DNA of 64,000 nt from Rhodobacter ferrooxidans (lineage in GTDB: Bacteria > Pseudomonadota > Alphaproteobacteria > Rhodobacterales > Rhodobacteraceae): positions 1-64,000 of the forward strand of contig NZ_ACYY01000016.1 of the NCBI RefSeq assembly GCF_000176015.1, written 5' to 3'. The notes under the pieces are model-generated. The model saw nothing but the letters and a program-made list of their open reading frames with translations, ran no database searches and was not told where the DNA came from. This document shows, in pieces, positions 1-9,261 of the stretch (positions are counted from its first letter, which is position 1; the number at the start of each line of letters is the position of its first letter). A program made the position numbers and the translations under genes.

Positions 1-278
1 GCGCGCCACGAATTCCGCCGAAGCGGGGTGCGCCAACGGCCCATGTTGAAACCCTGACATCAAAGCCCCTCCCAAGGCAGGCGCATGGTGGCGCCCGGTG
101 TTGCGGCAGCGGTTGAACTCCGCGGCTCTTGCATCCTTGAGAGGAGTGTAATCCCAAGGCCGGATTTCGGAAAAGCCCTGCCTGCGCGCCCAAGCCGAAA
201 TTGGCGCAAGGCGCGGATGGGCTGGCGGATGGGTTTGGAAGCCGTCATAAACCGGGGGCAATCGCTGATGGAAACGCC

Positions 279-770
279 ATGCCCCGCCCCGACCCCGTAG
301 CCCCTGCCGATGCCGAAGCCCGCGCCCTGGCGCTGGCGTTGCTGGCAGGTGCCCGTCATGCCGCATTGGCGGTGATCGACCCCGAAACCGCCGCACCGGG
401 CATCAGCCGCATCGCCCTGGGACTGGATGCGCAGGGCCTGCCGCTGACGCTGATCTCGCAACTCGCCCCGCATACGGCGGCGCTGCGGGTCAACCCGGCG
501 GCGGCGCTGATGGTGGGAGAGCCGGGGCCGAAGGGCGACCCGCTGACCCATCCGCGGCTGATGCTGCGGGTCAGCGCCAGCTTTCTGGACCGCAATGCCC
601 CGGGCCACGCCGCCCTGCGCGCCCATTGGCTGCAGAGCCACCCCAAATCCACGCTCTACGTCGATTTTGCCGATTTCGCCTTTGTCCGCTTTTCCCCGGT
701 TTCGGCACTGCTGAACGCAGGCTTTGGCCGCGCTTTCCGGCTGACCGCCGCCGACTTGCTACCGCACTGA
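279..770 (+). CDS. HugZ-like pyridoxamine 5'-phosphate oxidase-related protein
   Basis: A protein of about 163 residues with the split-barrel flavin-binding fold of the HugZ/PNPOx-like family, which includes haem-utilisation and uncharacterised FMN or haem binding proteins. Family features seen are the N-terminal helix (AEARALALALLAGARHAALAV), strands ending in ISQLAPHTAALRVNPAAALMVGEPG, and the PRLMLRVSA and FYVDFADF-like (LYVDFADFAFVRF) blocks. The ATG at 279 is chosen because family homology begins there; an in-frame upstream ATG at 201 adds 26 non-conserved residues. It lacks the longer C-terminal domain of Helicobacter HugZ, so substrate and cofactor are unknown. An inverted repeat follows the stop. 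Confidence 0.8.
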   Translation: MPRPDPVAPADAEARALALALLAGARHAALAVIDPETAAPGISRIALGLDAQGLPLTLISQLAPHTAALRVNPAAALMVGEPGPKGDPLTHPRLMLRVSASFLDRNAPGHAALRAHWLQSHPKSTLYVDFADFAFVRFSPVSALLNAGFGRAFRLTAADLLPH

Positions 771-798
771 AAAAGGCGGCCCCGCAGGACCGCCCCTT
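771..798. terminator. Rho-independent terminator between convergent genes
   Basis: Directly after the HugZ-like stop codon, AAAGG-CGG and CCG-CC-CTTT form a GC-rich dyad with A residues on one side and T residues on the other. It lies between two convergent genes and could work for both. The stem is imperfect. Confidence 0.55.
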
Positions 799-817
799 TC
801 CGCTTGCCCCGCCCGTT

Positions 818-3103
818 TCAGACCGGGGTATCGCAGCGCAGCGTCACCTGCACCTTGCCCTTCACATCGGCGGGCCACTTCAGGTTCACCTGACCCTTCG
901 ACGCCCCCTGCTCGACCTGCGCATAGGGCATGTCATAACGCACCACGTTCGATACCGTGGTGATCGAGCCTTCCGCGGTGATCGCCTGCACATTGCGCGC
1001 CCAGCCTTCGAACGGCAGGAAGGCCGCGCCATCGACCACCCAGGTGGTGGCAGGCGTCACCTGCGCATGTTCGATCGTCACCGGGCTGATCGTCAACTGG
1101 TTCACCGCGTTGAAGGTGTTGGCACTGAACACCACATTGCGGAACCGGCTGAAATCCAGCGAGGCCTGCGTGGTATCGACCTTTTCCACCCGGTCGATGC
1201 TGCCGTTGATGCAGCGGAAAGTGTTGCCGGTGACGCTGAGGCCGTTGATGAAATGCCCCGGCCCGCGTGGCGTCACCACCAGCCAGCGGAACGACGGCGC
1301 CACCCCCGAGGCCATGAAGATGTTGCCGGTGATGGTCAGGCCGCCGAACGACAGTTCATTGCTGAAATCCGGCGAGGGGTCATGCTCGTTCGACCATTCC
1401 AGAAAGCAGTTATCGACGTAGTTGCCGGAAAACAGCGTGCGGTTGTTGGTCTGCGTCATCACCAGCCCGGCCTGACGGATACCGGCGGGCTGATCGTCGC
1501 CCTGGAAGAAGTGGTTTCCGATCAGCATGTTGCCGGTGCCGCCCAGAATGGCGAAAGTGGCAAAGCGCACGATGCGGTTGTCGCGGATCTTGCAGTCGTT
1601 GGCATTGGCGTTCAGCGCAATGGTGGTGCGGTCCTGCGCCGGAACCGCCTGCTCGTTCGACAGGAACTGGCACTGATCGACGATCAGCCCCTGACAGCCC
1701 GAACCGATCGAGGTGATGCCGCGATCCTTCGGGGCGTTGATCACGCAATCGGCGACCCGGAAAGTCAGCCCGACCTGCGCCAGCATCAAGCCACTGGCCT
1801 TGCCACCGCAGTTCAGCTCCAGATCGGTGATCTCGAACCGGTTGAGCTGCGCAAAACCGCTGAAATCCAGCAGGTATTTGTAGCGGCTGAAGGTGAAGGT
1901 GCGGGTGCCCGCGGCGCCCCACAACGGCTGGCTCAGGGTCAGCGTGCCAGCGCCGACGTTCTTGGCCGCCACATAAACCTCGCGCCCGACGCCGGTGCCG
2001 GTGATCCGCGCGCCAACCGGCACGTTGGCCACATTGGCCACCGCGGTCAGTTGCGTGGGGTTGCTGGTGGTATAGGTCGCCACCGAAGTCACCGTATCGG
2101 TGTTCCACGCCGTGCCGGTCAGCGCCGTCAACTGGCCGTTGGTCAGCACCCGCCGTTCGGTGAACGAGGTCAGCCCGCACAGCGCCGCCACGTCGATCGG
2201 CCCGGTCAGATCGACCTTGCGGCCGCTCAGATCGAAGGTCACGTGATCGCTGAAGTAAAACAACACCTGCAACCCGCGCCGGAAGCCCTCCAGCTCGGTG
2301 CCGAAAGCGGCGGTATAGGTGTCCAGATTGAAGTTGCGGGTGCAGGCCAGCCGGGCGGCAGCAGGCATCACCACCGTGCCTTCAAACCGCACATTCGCGT
2401 TCAACGTGACGTTGCTGGCCAGATAATAGCTGCCGGCCGACACCAGCACCGTGCGCCCGTTCGCCGCCGCATCGGTGGCCAGAAACGCCGCCGTATCATT
2501 GGTCACGCCATCGCCCACCGCGCCATAGTCGCGCACATCGACGGTATCGAGCATGTTGCGGTGGAACACGTCGGTCACGTCCTCGATCACAATGTCGTCG
2601 ATGCGCACCACGCCGCCATTGGCGCCGGTCAGATCAATGCCGAAATGGCCGAACACCGGCTCGGTGCCCCAGACCAGATCAACCCCGGTGCGATTGCCCG
2701 AACCGATGATGGCGCGCAGCGTCACCACCTCGCCATAGGAGGTCAGCGCCACCGCGGGTGCTGTCGAGGGCACCACGACATTGGTGCCATTGGCCCGCCC
2801 GGCCCAGCCCGCGATGCGCACCGACGGCAGGTTGCCCGACACCGCCTTGATCCGCACGGTGACTTGCCGATAAAGCCCCGGCTCGATCGGGGTTTCCCCC
2901 ATGTAGCGCAGCTTCTGCGTCACATCGAGTTTCTGCAATTCCAGACAGCCGGCAAAATCCTGATCCGCAGGCACCAGCGCCGCATTGGGCTGGCCTGCAT
3001 AGGGGGCCGAGCCGGGCGTGCCGTCCTCGCGCGACCATTGGCTAAGGCCTGCCGAAAACGGCAGCGGCATCAGCACCAGACCATCGGTAATCGCCTTGTT
3101 CAT
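818..3103 (-). CDS. Right-handed beta-helix (pectate-lyase-like / GH28-related) protein, candidate GTA tail fibre
   Basis: A 761-residue protein without a signal peptide. The N-terminal ~180 residues look like a jelly-roll/carbohydrate-binding module (KAVSGNLPSVRIAGWAG). A pectate-lyase superfamily signature follows (VDVRDYGAVGDGVTNDTAAF, around 188-207), then repeated beta-helix turns rich in N/G (CKIRDNRIVRF, NMLIGNHFFQGDD, LTITGNIF, LSVTGNTF). Proteins with this N-terminus and length are widely conserved in Rhodobacteraceae and annotated as glycosyl hydrolase family 28-related. The Rhodobacter capsulatus gene transfer agent uses an unlinked pectate-lyase-like tail fibre gene (rcc00171, from memory), and this gene is a plausible orthologue; that link is inference. 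The ATG at 3103 has GAGGG upstream. No other GTA genes are in the window. Confidence 0.75.
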   Translation of the reverse strand: MNKAITDGLVLMPLPFSAGLSQWSREDGTPGSAPYAGQPNAALVPADQDFAGCLELQKLDVTQKLRYMGETPIEPGLYRQVTVRIKAVSGNLPSVRIAGWAGRANGTNVVVPSTAPAVALTSYGEVVTLRAIIGSGNRTGVDLVWGTEPVFGHFGIDLTGANGGVVRIDDIVIEDVTDVFHRNMLDTVDVRDYGAVGDGVTNDTAAFLATDAAANGRTVLVSAGSYYLASNVTLNANVRFEGTVVMPAAARLACTRNFNLDTYTAAFGTELEGFRRGLQVLFYFSDHVTFDLSGRKVDLTGPIDVAALCGLTSFTERRVLTNGQLTALTGTAWNTDTVTSVATYTTSNPTQLTAVANVANVPVGARITGTGVGREVYVAAKNVGAGTLTLSQPLWGAAGTRTFTFSRYKYLLDFSGFAQLNRFEITDLELNCGGKASGLMLAQVGLTFRVADCVINAPKDRGITSIGSGCQGLIVDQCQFLSNEQAVPAQDRTTIALNANANDCKIRDNRIVRFATFAILGGTGNMLIGNHFFQGDDQPAGIRQAGLVMTQTNNRTLFSGNYVDNCFLEWSNEHDPSPDFSNELSFGGLTITGNIFMASGVAPSFRWLVVTPRGPGHFINGLSVTGNTFRCINGSIDRVEKVDTTQASLDFSRFRNVVFSANTFNAVNQLTISPVTIEHAQVTPATTWVVDGAAFLPFEGWARNVQAITAEGSITTVSNVVRYDMPYAQVEQGASKGQVNLKWPADVKGKVQVTLRCDTPV

Positions 3104-3265
3104 GTCGGAAATCCCTCGCCTCGTTGCGCAAATCGGGGGCGATCACGCCGCCGCATGGCCGAGGGTTTACCGACTAGTCCTTAAGCCCGCCTGCAACCAG
3201 CGCACGCCGAACCGCCCGGCGGCGCAACGGGTATGGGTATTTGCGCTAGGAAGAAACCGGCAGGT

Positions 3266-3673
3266 TCAGGCGCCCACATCCGAGGGCGGCAGCAGTTGCA
3301 CCGCATTGATCTGCCAGCCATCCGGGGTTTCGATCATCTGGTAGTCGAGCATATGCGAGGCTCCGGCCTGATCGGTCACCATCACCCGTTGCCAAAGACC
3401 GCCCGCCACGTCTCGCAGCCCCAGCAGCCGCACCGCTGCCGGTCGCCAGACCATCGGATAACCCTGCTGCACCATGGCACCAAAGTTTTCCGCCGATCCG
3501 AACAGGCTTTTGATATTGGGCGAGGCATAGCCGAAGGCCCGGCCCAGATCATCCGCCTGAAACGCCGCCATCTGGCCACGGATCACCGCCGCGATATCCG
3601 CCTCGCGCGGCTCTGACCAAGCCGCCCCGGCGAACCCCATCGCCATCACCACAGCCAGAACGCTCTGCCGCAT
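3266..3673 (-). CDS. DUF4864 domain-containing secreted protein
   Basis: A 135-residue protein with a cleavable signal peptide (hydrophobic stretch ending AAWSE near residue 21) and a SnoaL/NTF2-like DUF4864 domain: IAAVIRGQMAAFQADDLGRAFGYASP then FGAMVQQGYPMVWRP and a C-terminal sheet. The family is common in Rhodobacterales with no assigned function. A GGGGAGGG ribosome site lies just before the ATG. It sits downstream of and antiparallel to nothing obvious, with lysK further upstream on the same strand. Confidence 0.85.
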   Translation of the reverse strand: MRQSVLAVVMAMGFAGAAWSEPREADIAAVIRGQMAAFQADDLGRAFGYASPNIKSLFGSAENFGAMVQQGYPMVWRPAAVRLLGLRDVAGGLWQRVMVTDQAGASHMLDYQMIETPDGWQINAVQLLPPSDVGA

Positions 3674-3722
3674 CGCCAGCCCTCCCCGATCCCGGGAAAA
3701 GCTAGGCCGCGGCAGGCACTGG

Positions 3723-5309
3723 TCAAGCCGCGGGCATCAACCCGCCCGCAAGCGCCTTGTCCAGCAAGGCGATGGTCTCGGCCACGCCATAAAGCGCGAT
3801 GAACCCGCCAAAACGCGGACCTTCGCTGGCGCCCAGCAGCACCTCATACAACGCCTTGAACCAGTCGCGCAGCGGGTCAAAGCCATGCTCCTTGCCCACC
3901 GCGAACACCAGGTTCTGCAAGGCATCGCCATCCGCCCCGCCCTCCCAGACCGCCAGCCGCGCCCGCAGATCGGCCATCGCCGCCGCCTCCTTGGCATCGG
4001 CCAGCCGGAACTGCCGCTTCGGCGCCACGAAATCGCGGAAATACCGCACCGCATATTCCGCCGCCGCATCCAGATCGGGATGGGTTTCCGCCGAAGCCTC
4101 GGGCGCATAGCGCTTTATGAAACCCCACAGCCCGTCCTTGCTGGTCGCCGCCGACACCGACGCCAGGTTCAGCAGCATCGCAAACGGCACCACCATATGA
4201 CTTTGCGGCGGCGCTCCGTGGTGAATATGCCAGACCGGGTTGTTCACCTGCGCCTCAACATCCTGCGTGGCATAGGCGCGCAACTGCTGGTGATACTCAT
4301 CCACCGCCTTGGGGATCACGTCGAAATGCATCCGCTTGGCGGTTTTCGGCTTCAGATACATGAAATAGCTCAAGGATTCCGTCGCCGCATAGGTCAGCCA
4401 TTCGTCGATGGTCAGCCCGTTGCCCTTGGATTTGGAAATCTTCTGCCCGGTCTCGTCCAGAAACAGCTCATAGGTGAAATGCTCGGGTTTCCGCCCGCCC
4501 AATATCTCGCAAATCCCGTCATAGATCGGCGTGTTGGTCGAGTGATCCTTGCCATACATCTCGAAATCCACATCCAGCGCCGCCCAGCGTGCGCCGAAAT
4601 CCGGCTTCCATTGCAGCTTCACATTGCCGCCGGTCACCGGCAGCGTGCAATCGCGGCCATCCTCGCCCTCGAAGGTGATGGTGCCATCCTTCGCGTTCAC
4701 CTCTTTCAGCGGCACATACAGCACGCGCCCCGAAATCGGGCTGATCGGCAAAAAGCAGGAATAGGTCTGCTGCCGCTCCTCGCGCAGACTGGCCATCATC
4801 ACCGCCATGATCTGGTCATAACGCTCGCAGGCCAGCCGCAGCGTGTCGTCAAACCGCCCCGAGCGGTAGAAATCCGTCGCACTGATGAACTCGTATTCGA
4901 ACCCGAAAGTGTCCAGAAACCGACGCAGCATGGCGTTGTTGTGGTCACCGAAGCTGGGATACTCGCCAAACGGATCGGGCACCGAAGTCAGCGGCTTCTG
5001 GCGGTGCAGGTTCAGCATTTCGGTGTTGGGCACGTTGTCGGGCACCTTGCGCATGCCGTCCAGATCGTCGGAAAAGCAGATCAGCCGGGTCGGAATGTCG
5101 GAAATCACCTCGAACGCGCGGCGGATCATCGTGGTGCGCGCCACCTCGCCAAAGGTGCCGATATGCGGCAGGCCGCTGGGCCCATAGCCGGTCTCGAACA
5201 GCACATAGCCCTTCTCGGGCGCCTTCTTTTCATAGCGTTTCAGGAGGACGCGGGCCTCTTCGAACGGCCAGGCTTTCGATTTCATCGCAGCATCACGCAA
5301 GGCCGACAT
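3723..5309 (-). CDS. lysK: Lysyl-tRNA synthetase, class I
   Basis: Charges tRNA-Lys with lysine in the cytosol. At 528 residues it is a complete class I LysRS, the type found in archaea and many alphaproteobacteria in place of the class II enzyme. The HIGH signature appears as HIGT at residues 49-52 and the KMSKS signature as KISKSKGNG starting near residue 290. A Rossmann fold lies between them and an alpha-helical anticodon-binding cage forms the C-terminus. It is monocistronic between DUF4864 and the divergent TerB-like gene. Confidence 0.97.
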   Translation of the reverse strand: MSALRDAAMKSKAWPFEEARVLLKRYEKKAPEKGYVLFETGYGPSGLPHIGTFGEVARTTMIRRAFEVISDIPTRLICFSDDLDGMRKVPDNVPNTEMLNLHRQKPLTSVPDPFGEYPSFGDHNNAMLRRFLDTFGFEYEFISATDFYRSGRFDDTLRLACERYDQIMAVMMASLREERQQTYSCFLPISPISGRVLYVPLKEVNAKDGTITFEGEDGRDCTLPVTGGNVKLQWKPDFGARWAALDVDFEMYGKDHSTNTPIYDGICEILGGRKPEHFTYELFLDETGQKISKSKGNGLTIDEWLTYAATESLSYFMYLKPKTAKRMHFDVIPKAVDEYHQQLRAYATQDVEAQVNNPVWHIHHGAPPQSHMVVPFAMLLNLASVSAATSKDGLWGFIKRYAPEASAETHPDLDAAAEYAVRYFRDFVAPKRQFRLADAKEAAAMADLRARLAVWEGGADGDALQNLVFAVGKEHGFDPLRDWFKALYEVLLGASEGPRFGGFIALYGVAETIALLDKALAGGLMPAA

Positions 5310-5426
5310 CGGCGCATCCCCATCCAGCAGCCCGCACCCGATGCGCGGCCAACGCCTGTCTCCTATTGCCGCCCGGCCCCCCCGTCAATAATCTGCGCCC
5401 TGAACCTGAACCAAAGGAACCACCCC

Positions 5427-5849
5427 GTGCCCCATACCCCGCCCTCGCTGTCGCCGCAGGATGCGCTTGTCGCCATCATGATCGCCGTCTCGGCGTCCGA
5501 TGAACAGATGCGCACCTCGGAACTGGTGGCGATCCAGCGCATCGTCCACCACCTGCCGATCTTTGCCGAATACGACAAGGACCGCATCCGCCAGATCGCC
5601 CAGACCGTGTTCGACCTGTTCGAGGAAGAAGACGGCCTCGACGCCCTGTTCGGCCTGATCCGCGACGCCCTGCCCGCGAAGTTCTACGAGACCGCCTATG
5701 CCCTGGCCTGCGACGTCGCCGCCGCCGACGGCAAACTGCGCGAGGTCGAACTGCGGATGCTGGAAGAGATCCGCGACGAGCTGGTCATCGACCGCCTCCA
5801 CGCCGCCGCGATCGAGTGGGCGTCAAGGGCAAGACATTTGCGGTTTTAG
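5427..5849 (+). CDS. Tellurite resistance TerB-family protein
   Basis: A 140-residue all-helical protein. Residues ~8-125 match the TerB/DjlA-like family: DALVAIMIAVSASDEQMRTSEL, then FAEYDKDRIRQIAQTVFDLFEEEDGLDALFGLIRD and a repeat-like VAAADGKLREVELRMLEEI. The acidic D/E pairs are the usual metal-binding positions of TerB. The GTG at 5427 is preferred because AAAGGA lies 6-7 bases upstream; the first in-frame ATG is 54 bases further in and would cut the first helix. Widespread in alphaproteobacteria; a tellurite role is not demonstrated. Confidence 0.85.
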   Translation: MPHTPPSLSPQDALVAIMIAVSASDEQMRTSELVAIQRIVHHLPIFAEYDKDRIRQIAQTVFDLFEEEDGLDALFGLIRDALPAKFYETAYALACDVAAADGKLREVELRMLEEIRDELVIDRLHAAAIEWASRARHLRF

Positions 5850-6028
5850 GGGGGGGCATCCTGCGCGAACGGGTGACAGCTATGCGGACATAGCCGACTT
5901 CGACCCTCCATAGCTTGCTGCCGATCTTGGGACAATCTTTCGGAGATTCCGATCCGACCGGCGTTGTCGTCTTGATCGATAGAAGGCGCATGGATAAACT
6001 TCCTTACGGAAGCACCGGAGCGCCCATC

Positions 6029-6424
6029 ATGCTGAAAGGAACCTGCCACTGCGGGGAATGTACCTGGACAATTGACGCTCTGCCCGAATCGGTGACGGCT
6101 TGCAATTGTACAATATGTCGGAGATTCGGGGCGCTTTGGGTGTATGGCCATTTGGGCCATGACGTATTTGTTGATGGACAATCAAAAGCTTATCGTCGAA
6201 GCGATGGCGGTCAGCTCGAGTTTCACTTTTGCCAGATCTGCGGGTGCGCGATGTACAATGTCGCCATCCACCCACAGGATGACGGCCTCCGCTGGATTGC
6301 TGTCAATTGTCGTATGACGGACCCCGGCCCGATCGCGTCGCTTCCCATCGATCACTTCGACGGACACGATACTTGGGCGGATCTTCCCCGAGATGGGAAA
6401 ACCGTAAAAGACATGTGGTTCTAG
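6029..6424 (+). CDS. GFA-family (glutathione-dependent formaldehyde-activating-like) zinc protein
   Basis: A 131-residue protein with the two zinc-binding clusters of the GFA/Mss4 fold: CHCGEC at residues 5-10 and CNCTICRRFG near 24-33, followed by FCQICGCAMYNV. Members may bind glutathione, but most have no demonstrated activity. The ATG at 6029 is supported by CGGAG upstream and by the family start. Base composition is visibly more AT-rich than in flanking genes (for example TTGCAATTGTACAATATG), which hints at acquisition. It neighbours the duplicated dacB fragment and the Crp/Fnr gene. Confidence 0.88.
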   Translation: MLKGTCHCGECTWTIDALPESVTACNCTICRRFGALWVYGHLGHDVFVDGQSKAYRRSDGGQLEFHFCQICGCAMYNVAIHPQDDGLRWIAVNCRMTDPGPIASLPIDHFDGHDTWADLPRDGKTVKDMWF

Positions 6425-6498
6425 ACCGCCAAAATGCGTTTGGGGCTGACGACAGACCAAAGCATCCCGAATGTCTGCAGTGGGCTCCAAGCGTCCCC

Positions 6499-6661
6499 CT
6501 ACCCATAAACCTCCGCCCAGCGGCTCACCAGCTTCGCCTGCAACAACCGCGCCCGCTTGGTCCAGTCGTGGCCGCCTTCGGGTTCCTCCCGCTGGCTCAT
6601 CGGCAGGCGGTCGCGGCGGTCGGTATTGGTGCAGATGACCGCGAACACCAGATCGCGCCCC
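6499..6661 (-). pseudogene. Duplicated 3' end of dacB (gene fragment)
   Basis: This 163-base stretch encodes about the last 53 residues of the D-Ala-D-Ala carboxypeptidase found at 7724-9204, including the stop codon. The fragment reads RDLVFAVICTNTDRRDRL...LLQAKLVSRWAEVYG against RDLVFAVFCADADRRDRL...LLQAKLVSRWAGVYG in the full gene. DNA identity to 7724-7888 is roughly 90 percent by eye. It lacks the rest of the gene and any start. The similarity ends within two bases of the stop codon of the Crp/Fnr gene. Confidence 0.9.
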
Positions 6662-6662
6662 C

Positions 6663-7394
6663 TCAGTAAGGCGACACCGGTCCGTCCTGATCCAGATAAC
6701 TGCGGTCGAAGTCGGCGAAATCGACCAGGCCTTCGTAATCGTCGAACGTCACCCGGCCGTTCTGGAACGTCATCAACCCCGCCTCCCTTATCTCGCGCAG
6801 CACCCGGTTCACATGCACCGCCGAAAGCCCCACCGCATCCGCCAGATGATACTGGGTCAGCGGGCAGGCAAACCCGGTCTTGTCGCCCAGACCCACCAGC
6901 CGCAGCCGGGCGTTCAGCTCCAGCAGCAGATGCGCCGTGCGTTCCGCCGCCGGGCGCTGGCCGACGCCCACCAGATGCTCGACCACCATCGCCTCGTCGC
7001 GCGACACCGCCCACAGCACCGCCGTCGCCAGCCGCGGGGTCTTGGCAAAAGTCTGGAACAACTCGTTCTTCGACACTTCCGACGCTTCGATCGGCGTGAT
7101 CGGCTCCACATTGTGGTCCGAGTTGCGGAACAGCATCGAACGCACGCCCAGAAAATCGCCCGGAATCTGAAAGTTCACGATCTGCCGCTCGCCATCGGCA
7201 AGGATCTTGTAGGAAAACGCCCAGCCATCGGCCATGATGAAGGCGGATTGGTCGATCTCGCCCTGATGCACCAGTTCCAGACCCGGCGCAAATTTGCGCC
7301 GTCGCTGGTAAAGCTCTGATACGGCTTGCAATTCATCCGCACCCAGCCTGACAAAAGAGGCGATCTTGCGGGCGAAAGGACTGTTCTGAACCAA
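6663..7394 (-). CDS. Crp/Fnr-family transcriptional regulator
   Basis: A DNA-binding regulator with an N-terminal cyclic-nucleotide-binding-like beta-roll (residues ~20-130: FAPGLELVHQGE, ADGERQIVNFQIPGDFLG) and a C-terminal winged helix-turn-helix (YHLADAVGLSAVHVNRVLREI). There is no cluster of cysteines, so it is not an oxygen sensor of the FNR [4Fe-4S] type; the effector is unknown. The start is uncertain. A TTG at 7394 puts the first residue just before the conserved NSPF block and has GGGAAG upstream; a GTG at 7427 would add 11 residues. The gene is flanked by two copies of the dacB 3' end. Confidence 0.85.
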   Translation of the reverse strand: MVQNSPFARKIASFVRLGADELQAVSELYQRRRKFAPGLELVHQGEIDQSAFIMADGWAFSYKILADGERQIVNFQIPGDFLGVRSMLFRNSDHNVEPITPIEASEVSKNELFQTFAKTPRLATAVLWAVSRDEAMVVEHLVGVGQRPAAERTAHLLLELNARLRLVGLGDKTGFACPLTQYHLADAVGLSAVHVNRVLREIREAGLMTFQNGRVTFDDYEGLVDFADFDRSYLDQDGPVSPY

Positions 7395-7723
7395 TGGATA
7401 TATCTTCCCTGCGGGAGGAGTTGGCACTCGATTTTGGCGGATTTGCCCCTTCCAAACGTCCCTTTTCCCAAGGGCGTTCGTGGCGATCCATGTGGCCACC
7501 CTGCCTGCAGTCACGCGGAAGGTGCCATCGCCTGTCCGGTTCATAGGCCGATCCGCCGCACAACACCATCGGTATTCCTCTGGAACCGGCGGGCGACCAT
7601 GCGCACAGCCACCACCCGGCCTTGCAAGGCCCGCGCGCAGATCGGCAATGGGGCGGCACAACTGCCGTTGTGCGATGGCGTCAGCCGGCTGGGACAGGCG
7701 ACGATAAGGGGCGGAACCGAGCC
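7395..7723. other. Intergenic region upstream of the Crp/Fnr gene
   Basis: About 330 bases with no gene I can support. Open frames here are continuations of shadow frames from dacB. It separates the intact end of dacB from the Crp/Fnr gene and must carry that gene's promoter, but I see no clear -35/-10 pair or FNR-type dyad. It is part of the segment bounded by the dacB direct repeat. Confidence 0.5.
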
Positions 7724-9204
7724 CTACCCGTAAACCCCCGCCCAGCGGCTCACCAGCTTCGCCTGCAACAACCTTGCCCGCTTGGTCCAGTCGCGGCCGC
7801 CCTCCGGCTCCTCCCGCTGGCTCATCGGCAGCCGGTCGCGGCGGTCGGCATCGGCGCAGAACACCGCGAACACCAGATCGCGCCCCGACGGCGGCAGCAC
7901 ATAACCCGCCAGCCCCGACACGAAATTCAGCGTGCCGGTCTTGCCGATCACCCGCACCGGATGGCCCTCGATCACCTTGCCCTTGGCATCGCGCATCCCG
8001 ATCTCGCGCAACACCCCCGGCAGCGCCGTGCCGCGCGCCGCCAGCAGCGCCGTCACCATGTCGCGCGCCGATATCCGCGAGCCTGCGCCCAGCCCGGAGT
8101 GATCGACAAACCGCGCCCCCAGCCCATAGCGCCCCGCTGCCCAATCCGACATCGCCTTGCCCGAAGCCCCCAGCGACCCGGCACCGGACGCTGAAAGCCC
8201 CAGCACCTCGGCCGTCATGTTGGTGGAAAACTTCAGCATGTCGCGCAACACCTCGGCCAAGGCATCGCTGCGATGCTGCACCAGCACGCGGCCCTGCGGC
8301 ACCGCGTCCACAAACCCCGCCGCGGGCAGATCAATCCCCTGCGCCGCCGCCAAAGTCTGAAACACCTCCGCCACATAGGCCGCCGGATGCCGCACCGGCA
8401 ACCAGCGGCTGCCCGCCTTGCCCAGCGCCTTGGCCGAAACCGTCCAGTCGTCGCCCCCGCCCCCCCCGCATAGGAAAACACCGGCAGATCGCGCTCCACC
8501 ACCCGCACCCGCGCCATCCGGACCAGCGGCACGAACCGCTCGGCCCGCGCGTCCATGCTGACGTCATAACCCTTGGCGCGGCGCTTCCATTCGAAGTTCA
8601 CCCGGTTGAAATTCAGGTTCAACCCCGAGATCGCCGGGTTGTAGCCAACGAAATCCGGCTGCTCGCGGTCGATCTGCGCGATCTGCGGCAAGGCCCCGGC
8701 ATAGGCCAGATAGCGCCCGGTCACCCCGCGCACCCCGCGTTGTGCCAGCTCCGCCGCCATGTCGCCCAGCATGTCGGTGGAAAGCGTCGGATCGCCCGAC
8801 CCCACCAGCACCAGATCGCCCTCGATCCGCCCGCCCACCACCGGCCCGGTGGCCACAAGCTGTGTGACAAAACGATGCCCCACCCCCAGCCGCTCCAAGG
8901 CAAACAGCGAGGTGATGGTCTTGGCCACCGAGGCGGGCGGTTGCGCCAGATCGGGGCTTTCCGCCTCCAGCACCCGCCCGGTGGCCGCATCCGCCACCAC
9001 GAACCCCACCGCCCCGCCCAGCCGCGCCGCCGCAATCAGATCCGCCACGGACGGCCCGGCGTCGGCGGCAACCTCCAGCAACCCGCCGCCCCGGCGATGC
9101 GGCCGCAACGACCGCAACGGCGCCTCGGCCCACAAGGGTGTCGCCACCCCCGCCAAAAGCGCGCCCAACACCGCGCGCCGCGAAATGTCATTCATCCTTG
9201 CCAT
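7724..9204 (-). pseudogene. dacB: D-alanyl-D-alanine carboxypeptidase/endopeptidase (PBP4, DacB) with a frameshift
   Basis: Periplasmic penicillin-binding protein that trims or cleaves peptidoglycan peptides. The N-terminus carries a Tat-like signal (SRRAVLGALLAGVA). All catalytic motifs are present across two frames: SVAK (SxxK), STN (SxN) and GKTGT (KTG). The frame changes near 8460, in a run of eight C on the plus strand; one more C would restore one product of about 493 residues, the usual length. So it is either a one-base sequencing error, a real mutation, or a variable tract. A second copy of its last 53 codons lies at 6499-6661. nadD is upstream on the same strand. Confidence 0.88.
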
Positions 9205-9261
9205 GCCGCGACCCTAGCCGCAGCCCCCAGAACACCGCAAGCACCCCACCCGGCTTTCGGC

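Noticed and set aside
1..278. Possible gene end at the left edge
   Set aside because: No frame shows a recognisable protein; short open frames there are shadows.
626..3184. An 852-residue open frame on the plus strand opposite the beta-helix gene
   Set aside because: It is rich in H/R/Q/G and has no recognisable domain. The opposite strand encodes a coherent beta-helix protein with a ribosome site. High GC leaves long antisense frames open.
3164..3185. A CtrA-type TTAA-N7-TTAA site upstream of the beta-helix gene
   Set aside because: TTAA and TAAA are present but the spacing does not fit the CtrA consensus, so I do not annotate it.
5846..6181. A 111-residue minus-strand frame between the TerB-like and GFA genes
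   Set aside because: It overlaps the start of the GFA gene antisense, has no ribosome site or domain, and looks random.
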